From Enoplolaimus lenunculus (taxonomy: Eukaryota > Nematoda > Enoplea > Enoplida > Thoracostomopsidae), in the NCBI GenBank assembly GCA_030248215.1, contig JASANG010000411.1:42711-106710 (forward strand): a DNA stretch of 64,000 bases. Direction: 5' to 3'. The translations under genes and the position numbers were made by a program. Of the stretch, positions 21,573 through 32,102 are shown piece after piece; within the stretch, counting starts at the first letter, position 1; every line of letters starts with the position of its first letter. The notes beneath the pieces were generated by a model that ran no database searches, was not told the origin of the DNA, and saw nothing but the letters and a program-made list of their open reading frames with translations.

Positions 21573-22374
21573 TTCATGTTATAACCGGTACAGCTTGGGA
21601 CACGTTTTGTCCTTATTAGCCTATTGGGTAACATTTTGTCTGCTAGTCGACTCTATATGATATTCAAAAAGTCGTATTTGTCTGCTATCATCATGTGTAG
21701 GTAACCTTTGTCATTCAATATATGATATTCGACGTATTGTCAGCGAATATCATGCGGGTTGGACACGTTTTGTCCCTATTAGACTTTTGGGTCAGATTCA
21801 AATATTCGTATTTGTCTGCCAATATCATGTGTAGGTCACCTTTTGTCCTTCAATATCGTATGATATTCGAGGCATTGTCTGCGAAAATCATATGATATAT
21901 TTTCAAATGTCTGCATAGTTGAGGTAACATACCTAAATTGTCCTGTTGAATATCATATGATACTAGAATTTGAAATTTGAATTTTTGAATTATGAAGCTG
22001 TGGTTTTAAGCGATTTTGTGTCGGAAACGATTTACAGGCATGAATTTAGTATTTAAAGCACGTTTGTGCCTCTGCCGTCCAACTTTTCATTCATTTATTA
22101 GTACCCTAAGGTTACACTGTCCCGCTGAATATCATATGATATTCGTTGAAATTTTGGAATATCATATGATATTCGCATAAATGTCCGACAGTGTCACATG
22201 ACATACCGTCCCTTGTACACATTTATCATTTCAGAGCGGTGGTTTGTAAGCTAATGTCATATGACATTCGAGTTTTGTCTGTTGACCCGATATAAGTGCC
22301 CAAATTTTAACGTTGACGTCAACTCAACATGGGACAAACCGTGTCCCGCCTGCCCCGGTTATAACGTGAACCCC
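21569..22374. mobile_element. family H element, ATCATATGAT-rich (806 bp)
   Basis: Inverted ends GGGGTTCATGTTATAACCGG (left) and CCGGTTATAACGTGAACCCC (right), 19 of 20 matching. A second inner pair is GGGACACGTTTTGTCC and GGGACAAACCGTGTCCC. The interior has many copies of the palindrome ATCATATGAT, usually as AATATCATATGATATTC. No coding capacity and no sure target duplication. Confidence 0.7.
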
Positions 22375-22797
22375 GCATCATATGATAGATTTTCAAATGT
22401 CTGCATACTTGAGGTAACATACCCAAATCGTCCTGTTGAATATCATATGATACTGGAATTTGAAATTTGAATTTTTGAATTATGACACTTTTTCTAAATG
22501 GCTTTGTGCTGGAAATGAATTTGCAGACGTGTATTTGGTATTTTAAGCACAGCGGTGCCTTTGATGTCCGACTTTCCATTGATTTATTAGCACCCCTATT
22601 CGTTGTAAATTTGTAATATCATATGATATTCGCATAAATGTCCCTCAGTATCACGTGATATACAGACTCTTGTACACATTGATCTTCTGAGAGCGGTGGT
22701 TTGTAATTCGAGTTTTGTCTGTTCACCCGATAAGAGTGCTCGAATTTTCACGTTGACGTCGAATCAACATGGGACAAAAAGGGTCCCGCCTCGTGTC
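22375..22797. repeat. direct duplication of the right half of family H
   Basis: The order ATCATATGATAG, TTTTCAAATGTCTGCATA, TTGAGGTAACATACC, GGAATTTGAAATTTGAATTT, TGTCTGTT and CGTTGACGTC repeats 21889-22350 with small differences, offset by just under 490 bp. It ends at GGGACAAAAAGGGTCCCGCC, a variant of the inner border. Confidence 0.75.
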
Positions 22798-23113
22798 TCT
22801 CGGGTTTCCTCAGAAAATTTCCAACTCAGCGGAGTCACGGATGCAGTGGTATCTCTACACTGACGATTTGAATTTGTAGATTTGTAAAAGTTGTCTGAAT
22901 CGAAGACTTCAATGCCGAGAACTCAATGAATCAAAACAAATTTTATTCTGTCTCATTTTACTCGTAAAGTTGGTTAAATGGCAGTAAGTCTGAAGCCAAC
23001 AGCAATTTTAGCACTAAGTCTTAACACAAATTTTTATTTTAATCGCTGTTAGAGTGCATGGCTTGGGTGGCCTATCCTGTATATGTCGAGCTGGTATAAA
23101 TTGCTTAACAATT
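22798..23113. other. intergenic, nothing recognised
   Basis: No supported feature. Confidence 0.3.
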
Positions 23114-23322
23114 CACTGCAAAAAATGGTGAGTCAAATTGACTTTTTCCGAAATAGGCTCCGCGGGACTACACAAACTGCGTCAAATTCGACTCCGCCAC
23201 AGTCAAATTCGAGTCACTGAGTCGCACGTGCGACTCTGGCGGAGTCGAATTTGACTCGGTTTGTGTAGTCGCGTAGAGCATATTTCGAAGAGAGTCAATT
23301 TGACTTACCATTTTTTGCAACT
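23114..23322. mobile_element. family C palindromic MITE
   Basis: CACTGCAAAAAATGGTGAGT to TACCATTTTTTGCAA. The right terminus has lost the final CAGTG. Interior palindrome typical. Confidence 0.8.
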
Positions 23323-23550
23323 TACTGAACCGGATTCTTTTGAAAAATTAAATTATATTCTTACCAAAATATCAGCAACGAACGGGTACATTCTGATATA
23401 TTCTATTAATGAATCTACACCATCTTTCGTTTCAAAAACTTTAAATAATAATTCTCCGGACAAATAAGCTTGCATACATGATTTTAAAATGAAAAATGTA
23501 ATATACTGAAAAAGACAGAAGCTACAAAATATATGCTGTTAATTTCTTAG
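23323..23550. other. intergenic, nothing recognised
   Basis: No supported feature. Confidence 0.3.
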
Positions 23551-23910
23551 GCCCATGTGAAGGTCAGGGGCGCAAGTTTTTCGGTGGGACTAAAAAAGAG
23601 TAGCTTAAGCTTCAGACTATTTTTTTGCTTGGCTTAGGCTTAGGCTTAGGCTTAGGAATATGCTCATTCTTACGCTTTTAGGCTTAGGCTTAGGCTTAGG
23701 AATATGCTCATTCTTACGCTTAGGCTTAGGCTTAGGCTTAGGAATATGCTCATTCTTCCACTTACGCTTAGGCTTAGGAATATGCTCATTCTTACGCTTA
23801 GGCTTAGGCTTAGGCTTAGGAATATGCTCATTCTTACACTTACGCTTAGGCTTAGGCTTTGGCTTAGGCATAGGAATACACTTATAATGCTGTTCCGCCC
23901 CTGTTCTTTA
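23551..23910. mobile_element. family A element with higher-order TTAGGC array
   Basis: Left GGCCCATGTGAAGGTCAGGG, right TGTTCCGCCCCTGTTCTTTAA, variants of the family A termini. About 250 bp of TTAGGC units is broken at regular intervals by AATATGCTCATTCTTACGC, five times. The repeat is free of stops in several frames, which produces spurious Leu-Gly and Lys-Pro open frames on both strands. Confidence 0.8.
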
Positions 23911-24343
23911 AGTTGAAAATAAACAGATAAAACTGAACACAATTCGAAATATAATCTTAAACGTGGGCAAAATATAAAACTTTGAGTGAAAATTACAAAC
24001 CAAAATACGCGTCAAACGATGACGACAGGTGCAATGCAAGCAAGTGCACACAAATTCGCTAAATTTTTACAGAATTAAAACCTGTGTTGTTGTTGTTGTT
24101 TTGTACGGCAAAAATATTTATATGAAAATTACCGATTCTCTAAAATCATAAAATCGATCAGAATCTATGGTTTGTTTAAAAATTGCACCTGGAATTTGAA
24201 TCTATAACAGTACCGAACGCTAATATCACAAACAGGTGTTTTTGTCGAATATTTTTATAAGAAAACCGCAAAAATTAAATCATTTCAACAATTTTAGAAA
24301 CGGTTTTGTGCCATTCGATTTTTTTATTTCAATTAATACTTGG
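23911..24343. other. intergenic, nothing recognised
   Basis: No supported feature; a TTG microsatellite of five units lies near 24085. Confidence 0.35.
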
Positions 24344-24351
24344 GCCATTGT

Positions 24352-24586
24352 TGGTTTGAGGGCTGTAACAGTAGATTAAGCGTATTCCTAAGCCTAAGAC
24401 TTAGCCTAAGCATTGCAAAAATGTGTTCCTAAGCCTAAACCTACGCCTAAGCCTAAGCGTTGCAAAAACCTATTCTTAAGCTTTTAAGCTTAAGCCTAAG
24501 CCTAAGCAAAAAATATAGCCTAGAATGTCAGCCTACTCGTTTACAGACCCACCAGAAACCGGGACGGCCCTAAAAGTTACATGGGC
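24352..24586. mobile_element. family B MITE
   Basis: GGGCCATTGTTGGTTTGAGG to AAAAGTTACATGGGC, flanked by a perfect TAATACTT (24344-24351 and 24587-24594). Contains CCTAAG arrays separated by GTTGCAAAAA spacers. Confidence 0.88.
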
Positions 24587-24639
24587 TAATACTTGTATCA
24601 TACAGCGAACAACACTAAAAATCGAATTTCAGCGTGTAA

Positions 24640-24950
24640 TTATCCCTAATTGTAGCGCATAAGTGACTCCAGGACCAAATACAGTTGGGCTCGAATCTTT
24701 AAAGCATACTTATGTTATGAAAGTACATTCTTAAGCAAAACCTTGCATTATCGCTCAAGTTTTTTATACAAAACAAATAAGTTTAATTGAACTGAAAGTT
24801 GCAGTACCGGACATAAGGGCGGCGGAGAGCGGGTTAAAAATAAATAACAGTTCGCAACCAAATAACTGGGCGGTACCCTATCGAGAGGCCAAATAAATAT
24901 CACTGCCTCCCTCTTATTCGCGTAACCCCAGTATATGATATTCCCAATAT
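24640..24950. mobile_element. family D element, left end missing
   Basis: CCCTAATTGTAGCGCATAAG, GTACATTCTTAAGCAAAAC, GTTGCAGTACCGGACATAAG, AGAGGCCAAATAAATATCA and CTCTTATTCGCGTAACCCCA follow the family D order. The left CTGTATTGACCCG terminus is absent. Confidence 0.75.
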
Positions 24951-25059
24951 TGCGTATCAGTCAAATATCCAACGCACCACCCGCTTCTTTGCAAACGAAA
25001 TTATAAATTCTTTGTTTGCAATAACACCCAGCATTATTAAAAAGCAATTATAAAATCGT

Positions 25060-25150
25060 TGCATATTTTTTCATATCCGGAGATTTTTGCAGGATATTTA
25101 TATCCGGATACGTAAATTTTTTGGTTCCGGATATCCAAAATTAAATATTA
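25060..25150. repeat. family L fragment, GGATATCCGGATA-type units
   Basis: TTTTTTCATATCCGGA, GATATTTATATCCGGATA and GGTTCCGGATATCC recur in the same style at 63815-64000. Ends not defined. Confidence 0.45.
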
Positions 25151-25540
25151 TGTTAAACTTTTTGAATGTCATACATTAGCAACTCGTTTTGCCATATATA
25201 CGATAGAAATACTTAAGTCCGATTTGCCTAACGAGTCAAATAGACATATCGGTTCCGTTTGAACGCATCGTATTGCCCATATAATTCATTACTTTGCTTA
25301 AGTAGCTTGACCAGTAAAACCAACTGAGAACAAACCACAGATTGAAACCATGGCGAATGGTGCGACAGATAAATTTATTTTATTAAAAATGTATCGCATA
25401 TTTGCAGGCTTTCAATTTTGTTATATTTTGTCATTATGTATATATACAGTATAAAATTTCGTAGTAAAAGCAAAAATTGTATAAAAACTCTGTTTCACAT
25501 GGGTTATTTTCTATTTCATCGGAAATAAATTTTCAATCTT
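25151..25540. other. intergenic, nothing recognised
   Basis: No supported feature. Confidence 0.3.
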
Positions 25541-25781
25541 CACACAAAAATAATTTCTGAATTTATTCGGAAAAGTATTTTCTGTGGCAAATCTGAAAAG
25601 ATTTTCTTAGACCATTTTACTAAAAATAACTGGGAAACGTTTATTTTCAGACTTTATTTCAAAACTTTTTTGAAAACTTTTCTGTTACAACAGAAATAAT
25701 TTACAAGTGCATCTTGCTAATCATATTTTGTTAAATGTAAGAAATATTTTCTTAAATATCAGAAATATTATTTTGAGTGTC
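25541..25781 (+). mobile_element. family E MITE, copy 1
   Basis: CACACAAAAATAATTTCTGA at the left and ATATTATTTTGAGTG at the right form an imperfect inverted pair. The interior (AAAGTATTTTCTGTGGCAAA, CTGAAAAG, AACTGGGAAACGTTTATTTT, AGTGCATCTTG) is shared with 31857-32102 and, inverted, 35007-35253. Confidence 0.8.
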
Positions 25782-25810
25782 CCATTCGAACAAAGACTAG
25801 AATGGGAGGC

Positions 25811-25881
25811 GTTCTCAATTTGTGTAGTCAGGAAAAGCCTATTTCGAAAAGAGTCAATTTGATTCACCATTTTTTGCAGTG
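25811..25881. mobile_element. family C right-arm fragment
   Basis: CTCAATTTGTGTAGTCAGGA, AAAGCCTATTTCGAAAAGAG, CACCATTTTTTGCAGTG: only the right arm of the palindrome remains. Confidence 0.7.
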
Positions 25882-26224
25882 TGCAACAAAACCAAAAACA
25901 AATTTTATATTTTAAATACACGTTTATTGCTGTTATCTTTTGCCAACTAGGATAAAGGCTTGCAGATACGATGCAATCTTAAGCTCGAATGCTTACAGGT
26001 GAATCGACATTCTAGTACCATTACGATCTGAATAAACACCGAACACAAGTTAATAAAGAGATTTCCTGAATATAATTTCTCTATTGTGTTGATGAAGACT
26101 AATAGAGCTCTGTATCAAGCGATCGCTGTTTAAACAGATGTTTTGTTCGACGAAATTCAGCGTAGACAATTTTGAGTATTAATGTTTTTGTAGTTATGTG
26201 GATTTATTGCAAGAAAAATATTAG
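25882..26224. other. intergenic, nothing recognised
   Basis: No supported feature. Confidence 0.3.
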
Positions 26225-26632
26225 GGATGTAACCGGACATCCGGTTCCGTATCCGTTTCCGGTAAAATTTGGTGTCTGTTTTCGTTTCCGTTTCCGTAAT
26301 TGAAATAACGGAAATTCTGTTATTTTCAGTCCAAAATTAATAGTTCTAAAGCACGTATATATCTTGCAATTTTTCATTATACAGATATGCTGAAATTGTC
26401 CCAAATTAACTAAAATTACGGAATCGAATTAAAAATGTAAAAAGTTTTTTTCGATGCATTCGCTTTTTTTCTTTAAAATTTTACAATACCCGGCGAATAT
26501 TTACACGCCTCAATTGTGCTAGCAGAAAAATAAAACGTCTTTGAAACTTTTATACCACAATATTAGTTTTTCGTTTCCGTTATTTTGATCACAATCCGTT
26601 TCTGTTATTGTTACTATCCGTTTACACCCTTG
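26225..26632. mobile_element. family K MITE, copy 2
   Basis: TAGGGATGTAACCGGACATC at the left; ACTATCCGTTTACACCCTTG at the right, inverted to AGGGTGTAAACGGATAG. Flanks AAAAATAT and GAAAATGT resemble an eroded 8-bp duplication. Interior as in 8507-8870. TAGGG ends and an 8-bp duplication would fit hAT. Confidence 0.72.
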
Positions 26633-26787
26633 AAAATGTCCAAAATTCAACAATTATTAAGTAGTAACGTCTTAACAACATGATTTCTGTAGTTTCAGAA
26701 AAAAGACAAAATGGATTGTTTTTAAGAATAAAACGTTTTAGGGAATTATCAAATTAATAATTTATGTTTTAATGTTTCGGTTATGAT

Positions 26788-27018
26788 AGCCCATGTATAG
26801 AACAGGGCCGGAACAGTAGTATAAGCATATTTTTAAGCCTACGCCTAAGCCTAAGCCTAAGTCTAAGCGTATGGATGAGCATATTCCTAAGCCTAAGCCT
26901 AAGAGTATGGATGAGCCTAATCCTAAGCCTAAGGCTAAGCAAAAATTAGTCTAAAGCTTAAACTGACTGTATCATAGCCCCTCCGGAAAACGATCCAGCC
27001 CTGTTCTATACATGGGCC
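26788..27018. mobile_element. family A MITE with CCTAAG array
   Basis: AGCCCATGTATAGAACAGGG to CCCTGTTCTATACATGGGCC, flanked by a perfect GTTATGAT (26780-26787 and 27019-27026). The array is punctuated by AGCGTATGGATGAGC. Confidence 0.9.
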
Positions 27019-27026
27019 GTTATGAT

Positions 27027-27235
27027 TATATACCGGCTTCTCTTTGGTTTAAAACTAAATCGTCAGATGATGCAAGGTGACGTGAATAAAAGTTCAATAT
27101 TTATTGAAGTCCAAAAATGATATGGTCTGGTTTTTCCTAGTAAAATTTACACAGGAATATCTAATATTGCCTAGGAACAATTAGACAGGGTCTGATTTTT
27201 TGCAAATACATGTGAATGCAGACTAACCTACTGAT
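27027..27235. other. intergenic, nothing recognised
   Basis: No supported feature. Confidence 0.3.
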
Positions 27236-27495
27236 GCCTAAGCCTAAAGCTTAAGTTGAAACGTAAGCGTAAGCCTACCATTAGCCAAGTCATAGCCTAA
27301 GCATAAGACTAAGGCGCCTCTAAAGTGTTAACCTAACGCCAGATCCTACGCCTATACCCCTAATTCTATACATCAGCTTAAGACGGAGCCTTGCCTAATC
27401 CTATACCTAACACTTAGCATTGCTTAGTCCTAAACTTAATCTTGAACCAAAGGATTGCCTAATCGTAAACCTAAGTGTAAACCTAAACCCAAGAA
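27236..27495 (+). repeat. degenerate CCTAAG-like tract
   Basis: About 260 bp dominated by CCTAA-type pentamers and hexamers (GCCTAAG, ACCTAAC, TCCTAAA, ACCTAAG) with irregular substitutions, much more diverged than the arrays in the MITEs. It lacks flanking GGCCCATG ends; a GTATTATACATGGGCC remnant follows at 27545-27565. Confidence 0.6.
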
Positions 27496-27930
27496 ATTTG
27501 TATTAACAACGTTTTAGCTGGGACGGTGGGATTTTGGAACCGCAGTAAAGTATTATACATGGGCCTACATATATATACCAAATCGGGGCTTAAACGTCCA
27601 AAAACTGCTAACAAATTAACATATACGTTTAAATCACAGTTTTAACTCAATTCCATCGCTGCGATGGCTGGTACAGAAAGTACTGGCGTGAGAAATTCTA
27701 CCATCTGTCAGTTGAAAGCAAACAATGCGTGTGAGAAAACTACTTTTCTGAAAGACTTAAAATTGGTCCCACTGTCTCTATTGTTTCAGTGTTTGTGTTG
27801 TCTAATGCTAAATTTTAGTGGTAAAATATTCGAAAATTGCTTATAAACCGGTAGACGTTTTAAAATTTAAAATTCCAGCAATCACGAAATGTAAATGCGT
27901 TTTTGTTTCTGCTAATGTTAAGAACTGTGG
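27496..27930. other. intergenic with a short unsupported frame
   Basis: An ATG-initiated frame of 60 codons (27664-27846) has no recognisable domain. Too little for a gene call. Confidence 0.3.
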
Positions 27931-27933
27931 GGG

Positions 27934-28112
27934 CGGGGCGGAACAGTAGTATAAACATATTCCTATGCCTAAGCCTAAGCCAAAGCCTAAGCCTAAGCGT
28001 ATGAATCAGCTCATTCCTAAGCATAAGCCTAAGCAAAAAATTAGTCAAAGCTTAAACTGACTCTATTATATCCCCTCCGGAAAACTATCTGGCCCTGTTC
28101 TAAACATGGGCC
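27934..28112. mobile_element. family A MITE, left end truncated
   Basis: CGGAACAGTAGTATAAACAT, CCTAAG array, GTCAAAGCTTAAACTGACTC, CCCTCCGGAAAACTATC and CCCTGTTCTAAACATGGGCC. The left inverted repeat is replaced by a G-rich stretch. Confidence 0.75.
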
Positions 28113-28240
28113 CATATTCCTATGCCTAACCGTAAGAATGAGCTTATATCTAAGCATAAGCTTAAGCCTATACAAAAATTGGTGCTTATTCTATTTCAAT
28201 CTCACAGAAAAACGATGCGTCCCTGATGTTTACATGGGCC
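28113..28240. mobile_element. second family A right-half fragment in tandem
   Basis: Directly after the previous copy: CATATTCCTATGCCTAACCG, CAGAAAAACGATGCGTCCCT and TTTACATGGGCC. It looks like a duplicated or independently inserted, diverged right half. Confidence 0.65.
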
Positions 28241-28276
28241 TAAACGGTGATGTGACTTTTACTTTAGGCACCAGAC

Positions 28277-28601
28277 CAGGCCCGTAGCCAGCTCACCTTA
28301 TTAGAGGAGCTAATATGTAAGCTCATTCTTACGTTTAGGCTTAGGCTTAGGCTTAGGCTTATGAATGTGCCGCCCCTGATCTTTACATTGGCCCAAACGT
28401 TGATGCAAAATCGTCAATCGATGTTTTCACAAATTTTAACAGTCTCAATTGTTTCTGAAAAACTCGTTTTCAAGCCTAAATATTTTACGAAGGGCATTTA
28501 AAGGTTTTCAATGACTCACAAACAAGTTTTAAATGTTCTGGGGGGCAAAACTTTTCCAGGGGGTTGAGCCGCTCCTGGGCCCCCCCTTGGCTACGGGCCC
28601 T
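28277..28601. mobile_element. family G MITE with nested TTAGGC fragment
   Basis: CAGGCCCGTAGCCAGCTCAC to TTGGCTACGGGCCCT, flanked by CACCAGAC (28269-28276) and CACCAAAC (28602-28609), an 8-bp duplication with one difference. At 28320-28395 the G sequence is interrupted by a family A-type piece (CTCATTCTTACGTTTAGGC, TTAGGC units, GCCCCTGATCTTTACATTGG). Confidence 0.82.
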
Positions 28602-28854
28602 CACCAAACTTATTAATTCCAAAACAGATTTCATGTCAAACACTAAACATGATGCAAGTTTGAGTTCAAATGATTTTTACAAGCAGAGTTCAAGCGATGA
28701 CCGTAGGAGAATAGTCGCGTTTTGTCCTGAGTTGAGTCAACGTCTAAAAGGTATCTATACAGCTCTCAAATCGGGCACTCGTTGAGAATCAAATATCACA
28801 TGATATTGGTTACCAAACTTTCGTTGTCAACTGAACAATGCGTATAAAAACCAG

Positions 28855-29072
28855 GGTCTATGTATAGAACAGGGCCGGAACAGTAGTATAAGCATATTCC
28901 TAAGCCTAAGCCTAAGCCTAAGCGTATGGATGAGAATATTCATAAGCCTAAGCCTAAGCCTGAACCTAAGCCTAAGCTTAAGCCTAAGCCTGAACCTAAG
29001 CCTAAGCTTAAGCCTAAGCAAAAAATAGTCTAAAACTTAAACTGACTTTCAGCCCTGTTCTATACATGGGCT
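28855..29072. mobile_element. family A MITE with CCTAAG array
   Basis: GGGTCTATGTATAGAACAGG to AGCCCTGTTCTATACATGGGC. A 24-bp unit containing CCTGAACCTAAGCC and AAGCTTAAGCC is tandemly repeated inside. No clean target duplication. Confidence 0.8.
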
Positions 29073-29083
29073 AAAACGATTAT

Positions 29084-30009
29084 TGAGCGAAGCAAAACTC
29101 CGAGCGAAGCTCGGAGTTTCGCGAAGCGTTTTATGTTTTGTACTTGGGGGTCGAAAGGTGGATGTCCGTCTGTCCGTCCGAAAAGAATCTCAGGAACGGC
29201 TGAACTGATTTTGATAAACTTTTTTTTGTTTGAAAGCCAATTATCCTGGGGTGTTAACCTCGCATTGGGATTTTAAAATTTTAAGCCGTTTATTAGCTAC
29301 AGGCTAATTTGCATAATTAATTAAGCCTAAATTAGGTCTTTCCACAATATTTCACTAATTATTACAGTTAGAAGCAATCTAATTTTAGCATTAAAGGGTT
29401 ATTTGGTGCGAGGCATCCGCGTAGACTGTTTACAAATCTCCAAAGCCGATAATTGAGCAGTTAGCTAATAGATAATTTGCATATTAGCATAGTTTATAAG
29501 CCTAAATTAGGACTTTTTACAATATTTCACTAATTTTTAAGGTTAAAAGCAATAAAATTTCAGCACTAAAGGGTTTTTAGGTGCGACGAATTTGAATAAA
29601 TAGTTTACAAACATCCAAAACCGATAATTGAATAATTAGTTAATAGCTAATTTGCATATTAGCTTAATTGACAAGACAAAACTAGGACTTTTTAAATTAT
29701 TTCAATAATTATTAGGGATTACTGAAGGTTTTTGGGTGCGAAGAATCTGTATCAATTGTTTACAAACCTTCAAAACCGATAATTGATTAGTTAGCTAATA
29801 GCTAATTTGCATATTAGCTTAATTGACAAGACAAAATTAGGACTTTTTAAATTATTCCAAAAATTATTAGGGTGGCTGAAGGGTTCTTGGGTGCGAGGAA
29901 TCTGATGAAATTGCTTACAAACCTCCAAAACCGATAAATGAATAGTTAGTTAACAAGTAATTTGCATATTACCTTAATTGCTTACGCGCGTTCGAGTTTC
30001 GCTCAATAA
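29084..30009 (+). mobile_element. element with 12-bp TIRs and internal tandem repeats (about 925 bp)
   Basis: TTATTGAGCGAA (left) and TTCGCTCAATAA (right) are exact inverse ends. After a GTCCGTCTGTCCGTCC stretch come four imperfect units of roughly 170-180 bp, each with TTTACAAAC, CCGATAATTGA, AATTTGCATATTAGC, AGGACTTTTT and ATTATTAGG. No coding capacity. A related fragment, inverted, lies at about 47545-47690. Confidence 0.75.
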
Positions 30010-30520
30010 ATGTAGTCCCACTACGACTGGTATCATGTGATAATATGAAACATTTGTGCGAATATAATATTGTATTTTAAAGCTATAGGCAGAATCACAT
30101 TGCGTAGGTAATGGTAATGTTTGTGTGCTTATAACGAAGTAAAAAGTTTCAAACCGCAAGCACAGATGCTTCAAACTTATTAATTACTTACAATTTTACA
30201 CTTCAGGTAGAAAATTTGCCTGAAATTAAAGCTGAAATTGAAAAATTCTATTTTCAAATTCTAGTGTCACATGCGCTTTTATGACCGGATCGGTAGCTTA
30301 TCTTGTCTCAAGTATGCAATTTTCAAATTAGTCATATTTACGCAGATTAATATATTTTAAGGAGTATGCTTATCAGGCCCAAAATGTTATTTAAATCTGT
30401 GACAAACCAAAAGCCAAACTGGTCCTGGTTACAATTTGAACCGGCCTGGCATAAGGGTAATTATGTATAAATTTCACTTTGAAAAGTCTATGATTTTTAC
30501 TGAAACTAAAATATATAATC
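30010..30520. other. intergenic, nothing recognised
   Basis: No supported feature. Confidence 0.3.
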
Positions 30521-30524
30521 TTAA

Positions 30525-30799
30525 GCCCTATTCACACGTGCATTTTTTTTGCTGCAAGAACTTGCAGCTACAAATTGCACGCTGAATTTGCATTTTTTTC
30601 ATCAACCAATGAGAAATCGGCTGCAGTAAAATCAGCGAACTTGCATGGTTATTCACACATGTGAACTAAATTCCAAGCTACGATTTTTAATGAATTATTT
30701 GCAGCTGCAAGTTTTTCGAACGGGATTTTGAAGAAAACGTGCCCGTGCAAGTTGCAGCTGCAAGTTCTCGCAGTAAAAACTTGCACGTGTGAACAGGGC
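30525..30799. mobile_element. family I MITE with TTAA target (275 bp)
   Basis: GCCCTATTCACACGTGCA at the left, TGCACGTGTGAACAGGGC at the right, bounded by TTAA (30521-30524 and 30800-30803). TTAA is duplicated by piggyBac and Kolobok families. The interior is rich in GCAGCTGCAAGTT palindromes. Diverged relatives may lie at about 7130-7310, 32140-32210 and 39595-39840. Confidence 0.8.
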
Positions 30800-30803
30800 T
30801 TAA

Positions 30804-31100
30804 CGCTGTGAGCTTAAAAATATTAGCTGTATTCTGTGATAAACGCAATTTCAACACATTTTCAACTGAACATTTTGTGGAATATCCATGAGAACCAAAC
30901 CACATGTGCGCGTATGTTTTGGCAATACAGCTTTGGTGAAAATTCTAAATCTCAAACGGAACGCTGAGCACGTAAATACGCACATTATCTTGGGTTAGCA
31001 AACAAACTTTGAGCATACACAGAGAACGAACGCTTTTAAATTGGCGTGAGAAAAGATTGAGAAAACTCACTCAAGTCGTCACCGTGACGGCATCAACAGC
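30804..31100. other. intergenic, nothing recognised
   Basis: No supported feature. Confidence 0.3.
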
Positions 31101-31108
31101 GAACATTT

Positions 31109-31335
31109 GGCCCATGTTACTTTAACGAGGCGTCCAGGTTTCTGGTGGGTCCATAAAAGAGTAGGTTTAGATTCTAGATTACATTTTTTGCTTAGGCTTA
31201 GGCATAGGCTTAGGAACACACTTTTGCGACGCTTAGGATTAGGCTTTAGGCTTAGAAAAACATTCTTGCAACGCTTAGCCTTAGGCTTACGAATACGCTT
31301 AATCTACTGTTACACTTTTCAAAGTAACATTGGCC
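31109..31335. mobile_element. family B MITE
   Basis: GGCCCATGTTACTTTAACGA to AAAGTAACATTGGCC, flanked by a perfect GAACATTT (31101-31108 and 31336-31343). Contains GGTTTCTGGTGGGTCCATAA, GATTCTAGATTACATTTTTT and TTAGGC units. Confidence 0.9.
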
Positions 31336-31504
31336 GAACATTTTATAGTAGACAAGAAAAGTACGGATGTTTGTGACAAATTCATTATTTGACATTGGGT
31401 ATACAGTAGGAGCAATTTTAAGGCAAATACCTGCAAAGTAACATAGCTAAAACCATGTTCAATTGAAACCGCTTCTCTAAATTTTATGTAATTGCGTGCG
31501 CGTA

Positions 31505-31640
31505 CCCATTAGAGGCAAGGAAGGGTTGATCCCACCGCCTGAAAAAGATTTTGGCCCCGCTAAAACTTTTCAACCTTGTTTGTAAGTCATTGAAAACCCT
31601 TTTATGCATTTCCTGAAAAATTTTTAGCCTCCGAAACTTT
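31505..31640. mobile_element. degraded family G interior
   Basis: GGTTGATCCCACCGCCTGAA, TTTTGGCCCCGCTAAAAC, TTTTCAACCTTGTTTGTAAG and TCCTGAAAAATTTTTAGCC match the middle of family G; both ends are gone. Confidence 0.55.
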
Positions 31641-31856
31641 AAGTTCTCATAGAATTCCAACTAAACCCTTTATTAATAGCGAGAAATAACAAATAAACTA
31701 GCAACGACGAATACAATCAGAATCAACAAATTTTAAACGCATTATAAAGATGACAGCCGTTGTTTCGCAGATATGTTAGTATAAGCCAATCAAAATTTAC
31801 CCGTCTTAAATTAGCTTGCCATCCTAAAATTACAATTTAGATGCGTGATCGTTTCA

Positions 31857-32102
31857 TACACAAAAAATATTTCTAAGTTTATTCAGGAAAGTATTTTCTG
31901 TGGCAAATCTGAAAAGTTATTCTGTTATTTATGACAATTTTTCTAAAAATAACTGGAAAACGTTTACTTTCCGACTTTATTTCAAAACTGTTTTTGAAAA
32001 CGGTTCTGTTATAACAGAAATATTTTTCAAGTGCATCTTGGTGATTATATTTCTGAAATGTAAGAAATTTTTTCTTAAATATCAGAAATATTATTTTGAG
32101 CG
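31857..32102 (+). mobile_element. family E MITE, copy 2
   Basis: ACACAAAAAATATTTCTAAG to AATATTATTTTGAGCGC, same internal order as at 25541. It lies just beyond the 3' end of the minus-strand doublecortin-like gene, in opposite orientation to copy 3 in that gene's intron. Confidence 0.82.

Noticed and set aside
23617-23942. Long open frames rich in Leu-Gly, Lys-Pro or Leu-Ser on both strands
   Set aside because: They are translations of the TTAGGC higher-order repeat; the hexamer is stop-free in several frames.
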